64,000 bases of DNA from Vampirovibrio sp. Lineage in GTDB: Bacteria; Cyanobacteriota; Vampirovibrionia; Vampirovibrionales; JAJTHC01. Within the stretch, counting starts at the first letter, position 1; every line of letters begins with the position of its first letter. The notes under the pieces were generated by a model that saw nothing but the letters and a program-made list of their open reading frames with translations, was not told the origin of the DNA and did not search any database. The stretch is from positions 1-64,000 of the forward strand of contig JACEUU010000002.1 in the NCBI GenBank assembly GCA_024998755.1, written 5' to 3'. The translations under genes and the position numbers were made by a program. Of this stretch, positions 36,779 through 45,968 are shown piece after piece.

Positions 36779-37870
36779 CTAAGCTACGTTAGTGCCTTCT
36801 AATTGTTCTTTTAAAAGAGTGTAAACCTCTTCCACCAAAGGCTTTAGCCCTTCAACACCGTTGGTAGGCTTCAATCGATAGTTTCTAATTTCGGCGGCTA
36901 ATTTTTCAACCTCTGTAGCAGTAGTAGGTAATAAAACAATCTCTTTCCACTCTGGGGATTCCAAAGCGGTTTCAGGGTTAATATCTGTAAACGCTGGCTT
37001 CAGGGTTTTTACAGTCGCAAGTAACGTTTCCATTTTAGGCTTTGTTTTTTCAGTATCTGCTAAAGTCTCTATATGTGTCTCGAAGGCTGGTAAAACGGTT
37101 TCGTGTAAAAACCGAGCATCTTTCCGTAGGGCTATGTTGTCGGTGTCATTGTTAAAAAATGTACTCTTACGGTCAAAGAACTTCCCTTTGAGATCAGCAA
37201 AACTCTCGAGTCCGTTTACAAACCAATTGTTAGCCCACTTTGCTATTACTGGTGCGTTTTCAGGCAAAGTCTCTATACGACTAGCATATTTCGCACCCCA
37301 TGAAGCGATTTTTTTAGCTTTTTCAGCAGCCTTTTCTACAATACCCACCCTTTGATCTAGTGCGTCTACTACTGTTTGCTGTGCCTTTTCTGACATCTCT
37401 GCTGTTAATTTCGTCACTTTGTTTTCCAATTTTGTAGTGGCTTGCTTAGCGAAATTTAATTCTTCCTTGAGCCCATTTATTTCCCCATGTTGACCAAACA
37501 CCATAAAGCCTAACCCTAAAACGCCTAAGCCTGCGAAACTACCTGCAATGGTACCAATCAGCCCTAAGTTAGGGGTAGCAGGGGCTACAGGTTGAACACC
37601 AGCAACGGCAGGGGAAGAAAGAGGTAGAGGGGAAGACGGTAGTACAACAGGCGTAGCACTAGCCATAGTCGATAAATTATCGGTTGGTGCTGTCGTAACA
37701 ATCGGTTGAGGGGGCGTGTCTGTCGGCATGGCTTCTCTCGCTGACCGACTAAACTGCACGTTATCCGCTTTCAGGGGCTGGTAAGCGGTTTGTTTCTGCT
37801 GTTTTTTGATAAGCACAGAATTTGACTGATTGTAATTAGGTGAAACGGTATTTAACGTGATATTCATCAT
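36779..37870 (-). CDS. unknown membrane-anchored coiled-coil protein
   Basis: 363 residues beginning ATG ATG. A disordered Pro/Thr/Val-rich N-terminus (1-100) contains the short motif VQFSRSARE (38-46). A Gly-rich membrane segment follows (103-126, GLIGTIAGSFAGLGVLGLGFMVFG), then a coiled coil (130-190, EINGLKEELNFAKQATTKLENKVTKLTAEM) and a helical C-terminal domain. Family not recognised. It resembles the two-TM proteins at 4.5 and 44.3 kb in its N-terminal half but lacks the C-terminal membrane segment. Confidence 0.6.
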   Translation of the reverse strand: MMNITLNTVSPNYNQSNSVLIKKQQKQTAYQPLKADNVQFSRSAREAMPTDTPPQPIVTTAPTDNLSTMASATPVVLPSSPLPLSSPAVAGVQPVAPATPNLGLIGTIAGSFAGLGVLGLGFMVFGQHGEINGLKEELNFAKQATTKLENKVTKLTAEMSEKAQQTVVDALDQRVGIVEKAAEKAKKIASWGAKYASRIETLPENAPVIAKWANNWFVNGLESFADLKGKFFDRKSTFFNNDTDNIALRKDARFLHETVLPAFETHIETLADTEKTKPKMETLLATVKTLKPAFTDINPETALESPEWKEIVLLPTTATEVEKLAAEIRNYRLKPTNGVEGLKPLVEEVYTLLKEQLEGTNVA

Positions 37871-38123
37871 ATAAATGAATTGAACTCCGAAGGTTATCTA
37901 TAAAAAAACTATGACTTGAAGAGAGAGAAAAATAGAAAGGTTAAACTAAACAAAGTGGGGTCTACTGTATTTAAAGTAGCCTCACTAGGGTAGAAATGCA
38001 AGTAAAAAATAAATGATGCCTACCAAATTGCAATTTTTCTTCACAAAAACCAGCAAGAACGATTGTTTTAGTGTAGAATAATAGTACCTTGTTTTCTATT
38101 ATGATTGATTGGACTTTGAGATA
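37871..38123. other. divergent intergenic region
   Basis: An AT-rich stretch of about 250 bp between divergent genes. Candidate TATAAT-like boxes exist but none with a matched -35. Confidence 0.3.
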
Positions 38124-38624
38124 ATGTTGATATTAATACCTGACCCTAAAGCTACTACGTTAACAGCTTCGTTGAAACGAATTGTTGTAGGTTGTTTGTT
38201 GCTACAACTAGGTTTATGGGGTGTTGAAGCGGTTCAAGCCAAACGCCATGCTAAAGGAAAGCCAAGTGCTGTTGTGGTTGAGCAACCAGTCAATGAAGCA
38301 TTGCCATCTTCTGATGCTGTTGCGGAAACAGGCCTGAAGCCAGCTAAAAAATTAAAATTTAAAAAAACGAAACAAGAAGCACAGATAACCGCTTTTGAAT
38401 TAGAGCCCCCCGCTAACCCAGATTACCCCGCTCAATTGTGTGGTAAGCGGCGGGAACGTCTCGTGGAATTGCAAACCATGCCTTGGGTAGTAAAGCCGTT
38501 TTTTTTAGGAGAACGCAGAATTGAACAATGGCAATATCGGTTATGTTTATCCAAAACCATGCCAGAAGTTCAACGCTATTTGGAATCATTCCCTGTGCCA
38601 TACACGGCAACCCCAGCTAATTAG
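38124..38624 (+). CDS. unknown protein with an N-terminal membrane or signal segment
   Basis: 166 residues from ATG 38124 (a TTG at 38109 is less likely). Hydrophobic 19-36 (IVVGCLLLQLGLWGVEAVQA) ending in AxA suggests export. The middle is Lys/Pro-rich (AKKLKFKKTK), and the C-terminal 70 residues have three Cys and aromatic residues (AQLCGKRRERL, WQYRLCLSK). No known family. Confidence 0.5.
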   Translation: MLILIPDPKATTLTASLKRIVVGCLLLQLGLWGVEAVQAKRHAKGKPSAVVVEQPVNEALPSSDAVAETGLKPAKKLKFKKTKQEAQITAFELEPPANPDYPAQLCGKRRERLVELQTMPWVVKPFFLGERRIEQWQYRLCLSKTMPEVQRYLESFPVPYTATPAN

Positions 38625-38639
38625 GATTATTTCTTTTTT

Positions 38640-38948
38640 ATGCCAGAATCTTACAGCCATTTTATCCATACTATTGAAAAATATGCCTTTATCATCGTTG
38701 TGTTAGAACTTTTGCTGATAGTAATTGGTGGTATTGTATTTCGGGCGTTATTACGAACAAACCTTACGTTAAAGGCTAGGTTGCTTGGGTTTGTTACCAA
38801 GTTAAAGCAGGCTAAAATTGCTTCAAAGCAACTAAACCAGCAACTGCAGGCTAATCAAGAACTGTTAGCTTCAGGCTTTCTTTCTGCTGGTAAAGCCTTG
38901 CCTAAACCCCTGCGATGGTTTTCAACCCTGTTAAGCTGGATAGCTTAG
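38640..38948 (+). CDS. small single-TM protein
   Basis: 102 residues: membrane helix 15-35 (YAFIIVVLELLLIVIGGIVFRAL) followed by an amphipathic Lys/Gln-rich helix. ATG 38640 is 15 bp after the preceding gene, so they are likely co-transcribed. Function unknown. Confidence 0.5.
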   Translation: MPESYSHFIHTIEKYAFIIVVLELLLIVIGGIVFRALLRTNLTLKARLLGFVTKLKQAKIASKQLNQQLQANQELLASGFLSAGKALPKPLRWFSTLLSWIA

Positions 38949-38955
38949 CCCAATT

Positions 38956-39903
38956 TTAATCATCGAAGGCTATTTTGTGTACTTTTTGAATATGTGCCTT
39001 TTGAATGTGGGTATAAATTTGCGTGGTAGCAATATCTTGATGCCCCAATAATTCTTGAACTACGCGTAAATCTGCTCCGTTTTCTAGTAGATGACTAGCA
39101 AAACTATGCCGAAATGAATGCGGTGAAAGTGGCTTGCCTAAGAATGCTTCCCATTGTTTGCTCCACTGCCAAATTTTCATTCGGTTAACCGGCTTGAAGT
39201 AATCGATTTTATTGCGGGGCAAAATCGTTTCTGGGGTGATGAGATAAGCAGGTAAAATGGCTTGTTTCTTATCTTTCACTGGAAATTCATACCGATAATC
39301 TTCCAGTAAGGCAATGGTAACAGGGGGCAGGGGAATGAGGCGTTCTTTTTGTCCTTTACCAAAACACCGAATAAACCCAACCGACAAATCGATTTGATGC
39401 CAACACAAGTTGACCAATTCCGTTACCCGCAATCCGCACGCATAAAGTAACCCTACTGCCACCAGTTGGTGCGTCGCTTCTTCGTTGGTTAACGATTGGT
39501 TTTTTAAATGGCTGAATAGTCGTTTAATATCTCCTTGGCTGATTGCTTTGGGTAAGGCGTGGATGCGTTTGGGTAATTCTAGCCAATCAAACACGTTTTC
39601 TTGTAGATGATGATGTTCCTGCAGCCACAGAAAAAACCCCCGAAGGGCAGAAATTTTACGCAAAACACTGCGGGTTTTGTAGTCTTCTTGGTGAAGTATC
39701 CCTAAAAACTGATTCACGCTTCTACGGTTGAGGGCTTGCCAGTTGGTCAGTTGGTTGGCTTCCATAAAGTCTAAAAATTGCAAAATATCGCCTTCATAAG
39801 CGGAAAGTGTGTGGGCGGAATAGCCCCGTTCTTCACCCAGCATAGCAAGATAGTTTGAAAGTAAGGCTTGCGGATGAGAACAGTCATCCTGTAGTTGCGT
39901 CAT
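38956..39903 (-). CDS. XerC/XerD tyrosine recombinase
   Basis: 315 residues: an N-terminal SAM-like DNA-binding domain (8-95) and a catalytic domain with the R-H-R-H/W-Y set visible in GLRVTELVNLCW, SPHSFRHSFASHLLENG, LLGHQDIATTQIYTHI (Tyr297). It resolves chromosome dimers at dif. There is a roughly 25-residue insertion between the FGKGQKERLIPL and catalytic HxxR blocks. XerC versus XerD cannot be decided. The tRNA-Thr lies 94 bp away, divergently oriented. Confidence 0.88.
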   Translation of the reverse strand: MTQLQDDCSHPQALLSNYLAMLGEERGYSAHTLSAYEGDILQFLDFMEANQLTNWQALNRRSVNQFLGILHQEDYKTRSVLRKISALRGFFLWLQEHHHLQENVFDWLELPKRIHALPKAISQGDIKRLFSHLKNQSLTNEEATHQLVAVGLLYACGLRVTELVNLCWHQIDLSVGFIRCFGKGQKERLIPLPPVTIALLEDYRYEFPVKDKKQAILPAYLITPETILPRNKIDYFKPVNRMKIWQWSKQWEAFLGKPLSPHSFRHSFASHLLENGADLRVVQELLGHQDIATTQIYTHIQKAHIQKVHKIAFDD

Positions 39904-39996
39904 AGTACGAAGGCGTTTTCCACTTTATGGGGGTTGATTTTTAGGTGTTTTTTTATCATTATAGTTGAAGTTAAGCGTAATTGCTTGGTTTGGTTT

Positions 39997-40069
39997 GCCA
40001 ACATAGCTCAGTCGGTAGAGCAGTTGATTCGTAATCATCAGGTCGCAGGTTCGATTCCTGTTGTTGGCA
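39997..40069 (+). tRNA. tRNA-Thr (anticodon CGT)
   Basis: The acceptor stem GCCAACA / TGTTGGC pairs fully; the D stem GCTC/GAGC and the T arm with TTCGATT are normal; the anticodon CGT (40030-40032) is in the loop TTCGTAA and reads ACG. The second pair of the anticodon stem is a T-T mismatch (40024/40038) and the first T-stem pair is G-T. The 3' CCA is not encoded. Confidence 0.9.
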
Positions 40070-40127
40070 CATTTTAACTTTGGGGGACTAAAGACAATTT
40101 CATAGCTGGATTTTTGGTTAAATGCCT

Positions 40128-40156
40128 TTGCCTTTTCGGTTTGTTTTGGGTATGAT
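40128..40156 (+). promoter_or_regulatory. sigma-70-type promoter of gyrA-proB
   Basis: TTGCCT (40128-40133), a 17-base spacer and TATGAT (40151-40156); gyrA starts 61 bases downstream. Confidence 0.6.
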
Positions 40157-40216
40157 TATGGTTAGCATTAACCTGTAATCTCTATATCCTAGAACAGAAA
40201 GCGTTTTTTACCTCTT

Positions 40217-42766
40217 ATGATGATGAGTAAACCTGCCATAAACCCCTACAACCAAGTTTTCGGAGACGGTAACATACAGCCAATCTCTATCCGTGAAGAA
40301 ATGCGACGTTCCTATATTGATTACGCCATGTCTGTTATTGTTGGGCGTGCTTTGCCTGACGTACGTGATGGTTTAAAGCCTGTTCACCGTCGTATTCTTT
40401 ACGCCATGCACGAACTGGGGTTAAGTCCTGAAAAATCCTTTAAAAAATGTGCTAAAATTGTTGGGGAAGTACTCGGTAAATATCACCCTCACGGTGATAC
40501 GTCTGTTTACGACGCACTCGTGCGGATGGCTCAAGATTTTGCCCTTCGGTATCCGCTAATTAACGGGCACGGTAACTTTGGTTCCATTGAAGGCGATAAC
40601 GCCGCCGCCATGCGGTATACGGAATGTAAACTGGCTCATATCGCCATTCCTGTTTTACAAGACATTGAACAAGATACCGTTGATTTTCAACCCAACTATG
40701 ACGGGTCTGAAGAAGAACCTTCAGTTTTGCCGACCCGTTTGCCCATGTTGTTGCTGAATGGGTCTGGTGGTATTGCGGTCGGTATGGCTACCAATATTCC
40801 CCCATTTAACGCTCGTGAAGTGATTGATGGCATTGTTGCCCTCATTGACGACCCCACCATTGATAATACATGTATTCTTCAGTATATCAAAGGGCCTGAC
40901 TTCCCCACAGGTGGGGAAATTATCGGGCAAGCGGGCATTCGTGAAGCGTTCCGCACAGGGCGTGGTTCGGTTAAAATGCGGGCGGTTACTTCCATTGAAC
41001 AAATCCCGGGTGGGGCAGGAAGGCATGAATGTACCGCCATTGTTATTCATGAAATTCCGTACCAAGTAAACTTAACCACGCTGATTGAAAAAATCGCCGA
41101 ATTGGTTCGGGATAAGAAAATTGAGGGTATTCGAGATTTACGCAACGAATCCGATAGAGACGGTCTTCGCTTGGTGATTGAACTCAAACGGGATGCGATG
41201 CCCGATGTGGTGAAACGGAACTTATTTAAACACACCAGTTTGCAAACCAGTTTTGGTGTGAATATGTTGGCATTGGTGAATAATCAACCTCGGTTGTTGA
41301 CTATTGTCGATGTATTGCATGAATTTGTGGAACACCGTGTCGTTGTCGTTGTTCGGCGAACTCGGTTTGAATTGCGAAAAGCGGAAGCTCGGGCACATAT
41401 TTTATCAGGCTTATTGATTGCTTTGAGCGATATGGACGCCATTATTAAGCTCATTCGAGCGGCTAGCACGTCAGAAATTGCTCGGCAAGGGCTGATGAGC
41501 CAATATAGCTTAGATGAATTGCAGGCTAATGCTATTTTAGAAATGCAATTGCGTCGTTTAACGGGCTTGGAACGGGAAAAAATAGAAAAAGAATACGCCT
41601 TATTGCGTGAAGCTATTATGGAATACAAATCGATTTTATCAGATAGAGTCAAAGTGCTGACCATTATTAAAGGCGAATTGCTCGAACTGAAAGACAAGTT
41701 TGGCGACGACCGGAAAACACAAATAGTGATGGGTGAAGATGCTGATTTTTCCATTGAAGATTTAACGCCAAATGAAGAGATGGCGGTGTTTATCACGGAA
41801 AAAGGCTATATTAAACGCATTGCTTTAGATACGTTTGAACGACAAAATCGTGCTACTCGTGGTAAAGGTGCTATGAAAACCCGAGACGAAGACGATGTAA
41901 CGCATTTCTTTACGGCGGGTATGCACAACCAAGTGTTGTTCTTTACCTCTAAAGGTGTGGCTCATTCGTTGAAGGTTTACGATTTACCCGAGGGGTCTCG
42001 GCAAGCCAAAGGGTTAGCAATTATTAACTTGCTACCGTTGGCTCAAGATGAACGCATTACTTCCGTGGTGCCTGTTAAAGAATTTGTTGAGGGTCATTTC
42101 CTTCTGATGCTAACCCACAACGGGTGGATTAAGAAAATTGACATGAACAATTTCGAAAACATCCGTAAAAATGGGTTAATTGCCGTAACCCTTGAAGAAG
42201 GTGATTCACTTGGCTGGGTAATGGAAGCCGCTGAAGCAGACACCGTGTTTATTTCTTCCCATATGGGTATGGCGATTCGCTTTGCTGTGGATGATTTACG
42301 TTCAATGGGTAGAACCGCTAGAGGTGTTATTTCAATAAAACTTCGTACGGGCGACCAAATCGCTTCGATGAGCGTGTTACCTTCCGTTGAAGACCCTGAA
42401 AACCCATCAGAAATTCTGTTTGTAACCAACGATGGCTACGGTAAACGGGTGGCTACCTCCGAATTCCGTCCGCAAGCCCGTGGTGGTATCGGCTTAATTT
42501 CCACGAAGTTTAAAAATCGTCAATCTTTACTGGTTTCTACTTGCGTGGTGCATGAAGCCGATGAGCTGATGATTACTTCCACGAATGGCGTGGTGGTTCG
42601 CTTAGCCGCTTCCAGTATTTCTCGTCAAGGGCGTCCTGCTACAGGGGTTCGTATCATGAATATGGATGCGTCCGATAGTGTTTCGAGCCTAACGAAAGTG
42701 GTAGCAACAACGATTGATGACGTCATTCAAGGCACAGAAGCTGAAACCGGTGGCGAAGCGGAATAA
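40217..42766 (+). CDS. gyrA: DNA gyrase subunit A
   Basis: Breaks and rejoins DNA during supercoiling. Catalytic Tyr134 is in AAAMRYTE; the quinolone region reads [10 protein letters not shown] with Thr95 and Asp99 (E. coli Ser83, Asp87). Six C-terminal beta-propeller blades follow (about 520-840). The GyrA-box is degenerate: RATRGKG instead of QRRGGKG (about 551-557). Length 849 fits GyrA better than ParC. It starts with ATG ATG ATG at 40217. proB begins three bases after the stop. Confidence 0.88.
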   Translation: MMMSKPAINPYNQVFGDGNIQPISIREEMRRSYIDYAMSVIVGRALPDVRDGLKPVHRRILYAMHELGLSPEKSFKKCAKIVGEVLGKYHPHGDTSVYDALVRMAQDFALRYPLINGHGNFGSIEGDNAAAMRYTECKLAHIAIPVLQDIEQDTVDFQPNYDGSEEEPSVLPTRLPMLLLNGSGGIAVGMATNIPPFNAREVIDGIVALIDDPTIDNTCILQYIKGPDFPTGGEIIGQAGIREAFRTGRGSVKMRAVTSIEQIPGGAGRHECTAIVIHEIPYQVNLTTLIEKIAELVRDKKIEGIRDLRNESDRDGLRLVIELKRDAMPDVVKRNLFKHTSLQTSFGVNMLALVNNQPRLLTIVDVLHEFVEHRVVVVVRRTRFELRKAEARAHILSGLLIALSDMDAIIKLIRAASTSEIARQGLMSQYSLDELQANAILEMQLRRLTGLEREKIEKEYALLREAIMEYKSILSDRVKVLTIIKGELLELKDKFGDDRKTQIVMGEDADFSIEDLTPNEEMAVFITEKGYIKRIALDTFERQNRATRGKGAMKTRDEDDVTHFFTAGMHNQVLFFTSKGVAHSLKVYDLPEGSRQAKGLAIINLLPLAQDERITSVVPVKEFVEGHFLLMLTHNGWIKKIDMNNFENIRKNGLIAVTLEEGDSLGWVMEAAEADTVFISSHMGMAIRFAVDDLRSMGRTARGVISIKLRTGDQIASMSVLPSVEDPENPSEILFVTNDGYGKRVATSEFRPQARGGIGLISTKFKNRQSLLVSTCVVHEADELMITSTNGVVVRLAASSISRQGRPATGVRIMNMDASDSVSSLTKVVATTIDDVIQGTEAETGGEAE

Positions 42767-42769
42767 CAG

Positions 42770-43978
42770 ATGACTGCGATTGATTCAACCGTGATTGAAC
42801 AGACGTTGAAAAACGCCAAACGGATTGTGATTAAGTTTGGTAGCCAAATTTTGGTGGATACACAAGGTAGGCTAGCCATTGATAAGCTAGCTGCCTTGGT
42901 TCGCCAATGTTCAGAATTGGTTCAGCAAGGCAAGCAGGTTATTTTGGTTACGTCTGGGGCAATTGCTTCAGGGCGGTTTCAGCTAGGCTTTTCGTTAGAT
43001 CAACAATTAACGAGAGTTCAAAAGCAGGCGTGTGCAGCGGCTGGGCAAAGTAACATGATGCAAACTTATCAAGAGTTGTTTCGGCATTATGGCGTGGGGG
43101 TTGCCCAAGTATTACTTAACCCAAGCGATTTTTCCCAACGGTGGCGATACCTCAGTGCTAAAGCCTTACTAGAAGAATTGCTAAACTTAGGGGTTGTACC
43201 CATTTTAAATGAAAATGATGCTCTGTCAGAATCCGGTATTTTTGAACAACCTTCTTGCGTGGCAACCACCAGTTTTGGCGATAATGACAAACTTTCTGCG
43301 TTGGTTTCAGCCCAATTGGAAGCAGATTTATTAGTGGTGCTTTCTAATGTGGAAGGCATTTTTACTGCGAATCCGTTTGATGACCCCACGGCTAAACGCT
43401 TACCCTTTATTCATGAATTAGAAGAATTAACCCGTATTAGCACGGCGGGAAAAAGCAAAAGCGGACGGGGCGGGATGAGTTCCAAACTGGAAGCAGCTCA
43501 ATTGGCTGCTCAATGCGGCACGCATATTGTGATTGCTACAGGCTTGGCGAATCAAGCGATAGCAAGGCTATTTGAATTTTCGGGGCAAAATGAGGTTTTT
43601 CCAGCCACGTTTATATTGGCACACCCAGACAAAACGCAAAATAGCATGAAGCGGTGGATTGGTTTAGCTTCAGGTTATTCGGGTATTTTAACGTTAAACC
43701 AAGGGGCTAAACAAGCCTTGTTAGAACGGGGTGCCAGTTTGTTGACTGTTGGTATTGTTGGGGTTGAAGGCGAATTTGCATCGCACCAAGTGGTTAGTTT
43801 GCAAGATGAAACGGGCTTAGAATTTGGGCGGGGTGTGGTTCATTTTTCATCGCAAGCATTGCAAGAAATGGTAGGCAAATCGAAATCGGAATTAGTTCAA
43901 CGCTTTGGGGCGGAGGTGGCTAATTTGGAAGTGGTACATCGTAGTAAATTATTTCTTTCCGGCGAAGAGGCTATTTAA
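42770..43978 (+). CDS. proB: glutamate 5-kinase
   Basis: First step of proline synthesis: phosphorylates L-glutamate. Amino-acid kinase domain (18-270: VIKFGSQILVD, LVTSGAIASGR, NENDALS, FGDNDKLSALVS, GRGGMSSKLEAA) followed by a C-terminal PUA domain (about 292-380, GILTLNQGAKQALLERGASLL). 402 residues with an unusually long linker. Its link to gyrA appears to be only transcriptional. Confidence 0.92.
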   Translation: MTAIDSTVIEQTLKNAKRIVIKFGSQILVDTQGRLAIDKLAALVRQCSELVQQGKQVILVTSGAIASGRFQLGFSLDQQLTRVQKQACAAAGQSNMMQTYQELFRHYGVGVAQVLLNPSDFSQRWRYLSAKALLEELLNLGVVPILNENDALSESGIFEQPSCVATTSFGDNDKLSALVSAQLEADLLVVLSNVEGIFTANPFDDPTAKRLPFIHELEELTRISTAGKSKSGRGGMSSKLEAAQLAAQCGTHIVIATGLANQAIARLFEFSGQNEVFPATFILAHPDKTQNSMKRWIGLASGYSGILTLNQGAKQALLERGASLLTVGIVGVEGEFASHQVVSLQDETGLEFGRGVVHFSSQALQEMVGKSKSELVQRFGAEVANLEVVHRSKLFLSGEEAI

Positions 43979-43992
43979 AACAAATAGGTATT

Positions 43993-44170
43993 AGGTGCTG
44001 TTTAGAATAATAGGCTAGCGAGGCAGATTCTAGGCACGTTGATTGTTTACAATCATTCTGCCAAAGGCAGAAAATAACGCAGAATCGCAGTGTATATAGA
44101 AATACATGAGGATTCGAGTAACGCAGTAACAACGAAGATGCCCGTTAGAGTGTTATTCTCAATAGTACCT
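43993..44170. repeat. 178-bp inverted-repeat element, copy 2
   Basis: Ends AGGTGCTGTTTAGAATAA and TTATTCTCAATAGTACCT. Same length and interior as copy 1 at 34842-35019; both terminal arms have changed relative to copy 1 and much of the pairing is retained. Confidence 0.7.
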
Positions 44171-44307
44171 AGCACAAAATAAAATATGGGTGGTTTTATC
44201 CTTCTGTAGCTTAGTTTAAGATGAAACACCCTGCACAAGCTTTCGATAAATTTATTCTGATTTTATTTGTTTTTGATTACATATTTTTCGCATTAGGAAA
44301 TCTAATA

Positions 44308-45705
44308 ATGACGTATTCTCCAGATTTTTCATCGGCATCGCCAGCCAGTAATTGGGTTGCTCCTCCAGCTAGTATCCCGTCTGCTGATTACACTTACCAG
44401 CCAGATGCTTATGCTGAGGCTAGCCAATCGGCTGAATCAGTTTATGTGCCTACGGCTCCGTTAATGCAAGCCCCCGTTCAAGATGTTTATTCGCCCCCCG
44501 TCCTTCAGCCAACAGTTGGTACTGTTAGTTCTGCTGATAGCTATACGCCATCTTTTGCGACACCCTCTACACCGGAAGAAGCTGATGCTGAAGAGGCAAA
44601 TAAACCGATGCCCTTTATGGGTAAACACCCTACGCAAACCTTATTAGCTACTGGGGTTGGTGCTTTAGGTGGCGGATTAATTGGGGGTTCTGTTAAACAT
44701 ATATTTTTTAGCGGAGAGAGTGATGACGCAAAGTCAGCCTCTTCAGGGAAACCCACTAGCACTACGGCATCACCCAAAATCGCTAATGGCTGGGAATTTA
44801 CTGGGGTGCATGATGATGGTATAACGCCAAAAATGATCAAAAATACCAGCACGGGTTTTACTTATGAAATTAACAAAGAAACCAAAGCAGTTGTTACTAA
44901 GGATGCTTCGGGAAATATTGTTACACCAAATACTAGCCAACAAAGCCTGCTACAAGGTATAACTTTAGGTAAAGAATCTGTTGTGGAAAGTGAGACCTTC
45001 ACTGTTAATGAACTCGGAATAACTACACTTGTAATTGTTAAAAAAACGACTCTCGTGCAACAAAAAGCTCCTCATATATTAGAAACCACCATTACCGCAG
45101 AAGATGCTGTATGGAGTACAAAAACCCATCGCACTTTAGTTCATCAGCAACAGAAAGTAGCTCTTGAATTAAATGAAAAGAGTGAAATTGTAGGCATTTT
45201 TAAAATAGCAGACAAGAGTAACCTTGGCTGGTTTCAAGGACTTTTTAATGGAGAAAAACTATCTGATATTGAAATCCAAAACATATTACAGAGTTTCCCA
45301 GATGCTGTTTTGAGTCAGGACATAAAGCTTAAATTTTCGGACAAAATAAAAAAAAGGTTTGGGCGACCTAATATTTCTGTGCTTGCTTTCGATAAATTAA
45401 AAGCTGAAGAACAACAATTATTAAGAGAACTTTGTGTTTTTGGTACTTCATCTTCAAGCAATGGCTACTATCCAGATTTTAAGGCCCTCAATGCTCAGTG
45501 CAAATTTGTACCAGAATCTGTTGCTAAAACCACAGAAGCAGCCAAGGAAGCGGCTGAAAAAGCAGCGAAAGAAATTAAGTGGGGTGAATTAGCCTTGCCT
45601 GCACTGGCTGGTGCAAGTATTGTTGGAGCAGGCGTGTTTGTGGCTGATTTTATTTTACAACGCAGAAAACCCAAAGCTACCACCGCTGAACCCCAAGGAG
45701 CTTAG
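44308..45705 (+). CDS. unknown two-TM protein with a disordered N-terminus
   Basis: 465 residues from ATG 44308, which has a TAGGAA site about nine bases upstream; the in-frame ATG at 44221 adds a hydrophobic stretch but no ribosome-binding site. Residues 1-100 are Ser/Pro/Ala/Tyr-rich. KHPTQTLLATGVGALGGGLIGGSVKH (about 106-131) is a Gly-rich membrane segment, a middle domain of about 270 residues is unrecognised, and a C-terminal membrane helix (about 430-450) is followed by a basic tail. The plan parallels the 308-residue protein at 4.5 kb. Confidence 0.6.
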   Translation: MTYSPDFSSASPASNWVAPPASIPSADYTYQPDAYAEASQSAESVYVPTAPLMQAPVQDVYSPPVLQPTVGTVSSADSYTPSFATPSTPEEADAEEANKPMPFMGKHPTQTLLATGVGALGGGLIGGSVKHIFFSGESDDAKSASSGKPTSTTASPKIANGWEFTGVHDDGITPKMIKNTSTGFTYEINKETKAVVTKDASGNIVTPNTSQQSLLQGITLGKESVVESETFTVNELGITTLVIVKKTTLVQQKAPHILETTITAEDAVWSTKTHRTLVHQQQKVALELNEKSEIVGIFKIADKSNLGWFQGLFNGEKLSDIEIQNILQSFPDAVLSQDIKLKFSDKIKKRFGRPNISVLAFDKLKAEEQQLLRELCVFGTSSSSNGYYPDFKALNAQCKFVPESVAKTTEAAKEAAEKAAKEIKWGELALPALAGASIVGAGVFVADFILQRRKPKATTAEPQGA

Positions 45706-45806
45706 GCTGACTAGCCAGCTATCAGAGCTATCTTTGAGGTTTTACAGAGAATTTCCAAGTATCTTCATGCTAAACTAAAGCTAACCGTTACTATTTAACA
45801 CGTTTA

Positions 45807-45950
45807 TACCATTTTCAAATGGAAATAGCGTTAGATGGATACTAGGCACTGGCAAGTAAAAAACCGCAGGCGTACATAGACGTACGTTGAGGATTTTTTA
45901 TTTGACGGTAACAACGTAGACGCTGACGATATTTCTATTTGAAAATGGTA
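45807..45950. mobile_element. 144-bp MITE-like element, copy 2, abutting mqnE
   Basis: The reverse orientation of copy 1 (28829-28972), TACC to GGTA. Its right end is two bases from the AGAAGG ribosome-binding site of mqnE. The central A-run / GCGTAC-ATAGAC-GTACGT hairpin / T-run resembles a terminator on either strand. Confidence 0.75.
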
Positions 45951-45968
45951 TTAGAAGGTTTTGCTGAT

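Noticed and set aside
39997-40069. tRNA next to a tyrosine recombinase as an integrated element attachment site
   Set aside because: The recombinase looks like housekeeping XerC/D, no duplicated tRNA 3' end was seen nearby, and gyrA follows directly.
45939-45968. N-terminal extension of mqnE (MKMVLEGFAD)
   Set aside because: These codons lie in the end of the 144-bp repeat and before the ribosome-binding site; the family start fits 45969.
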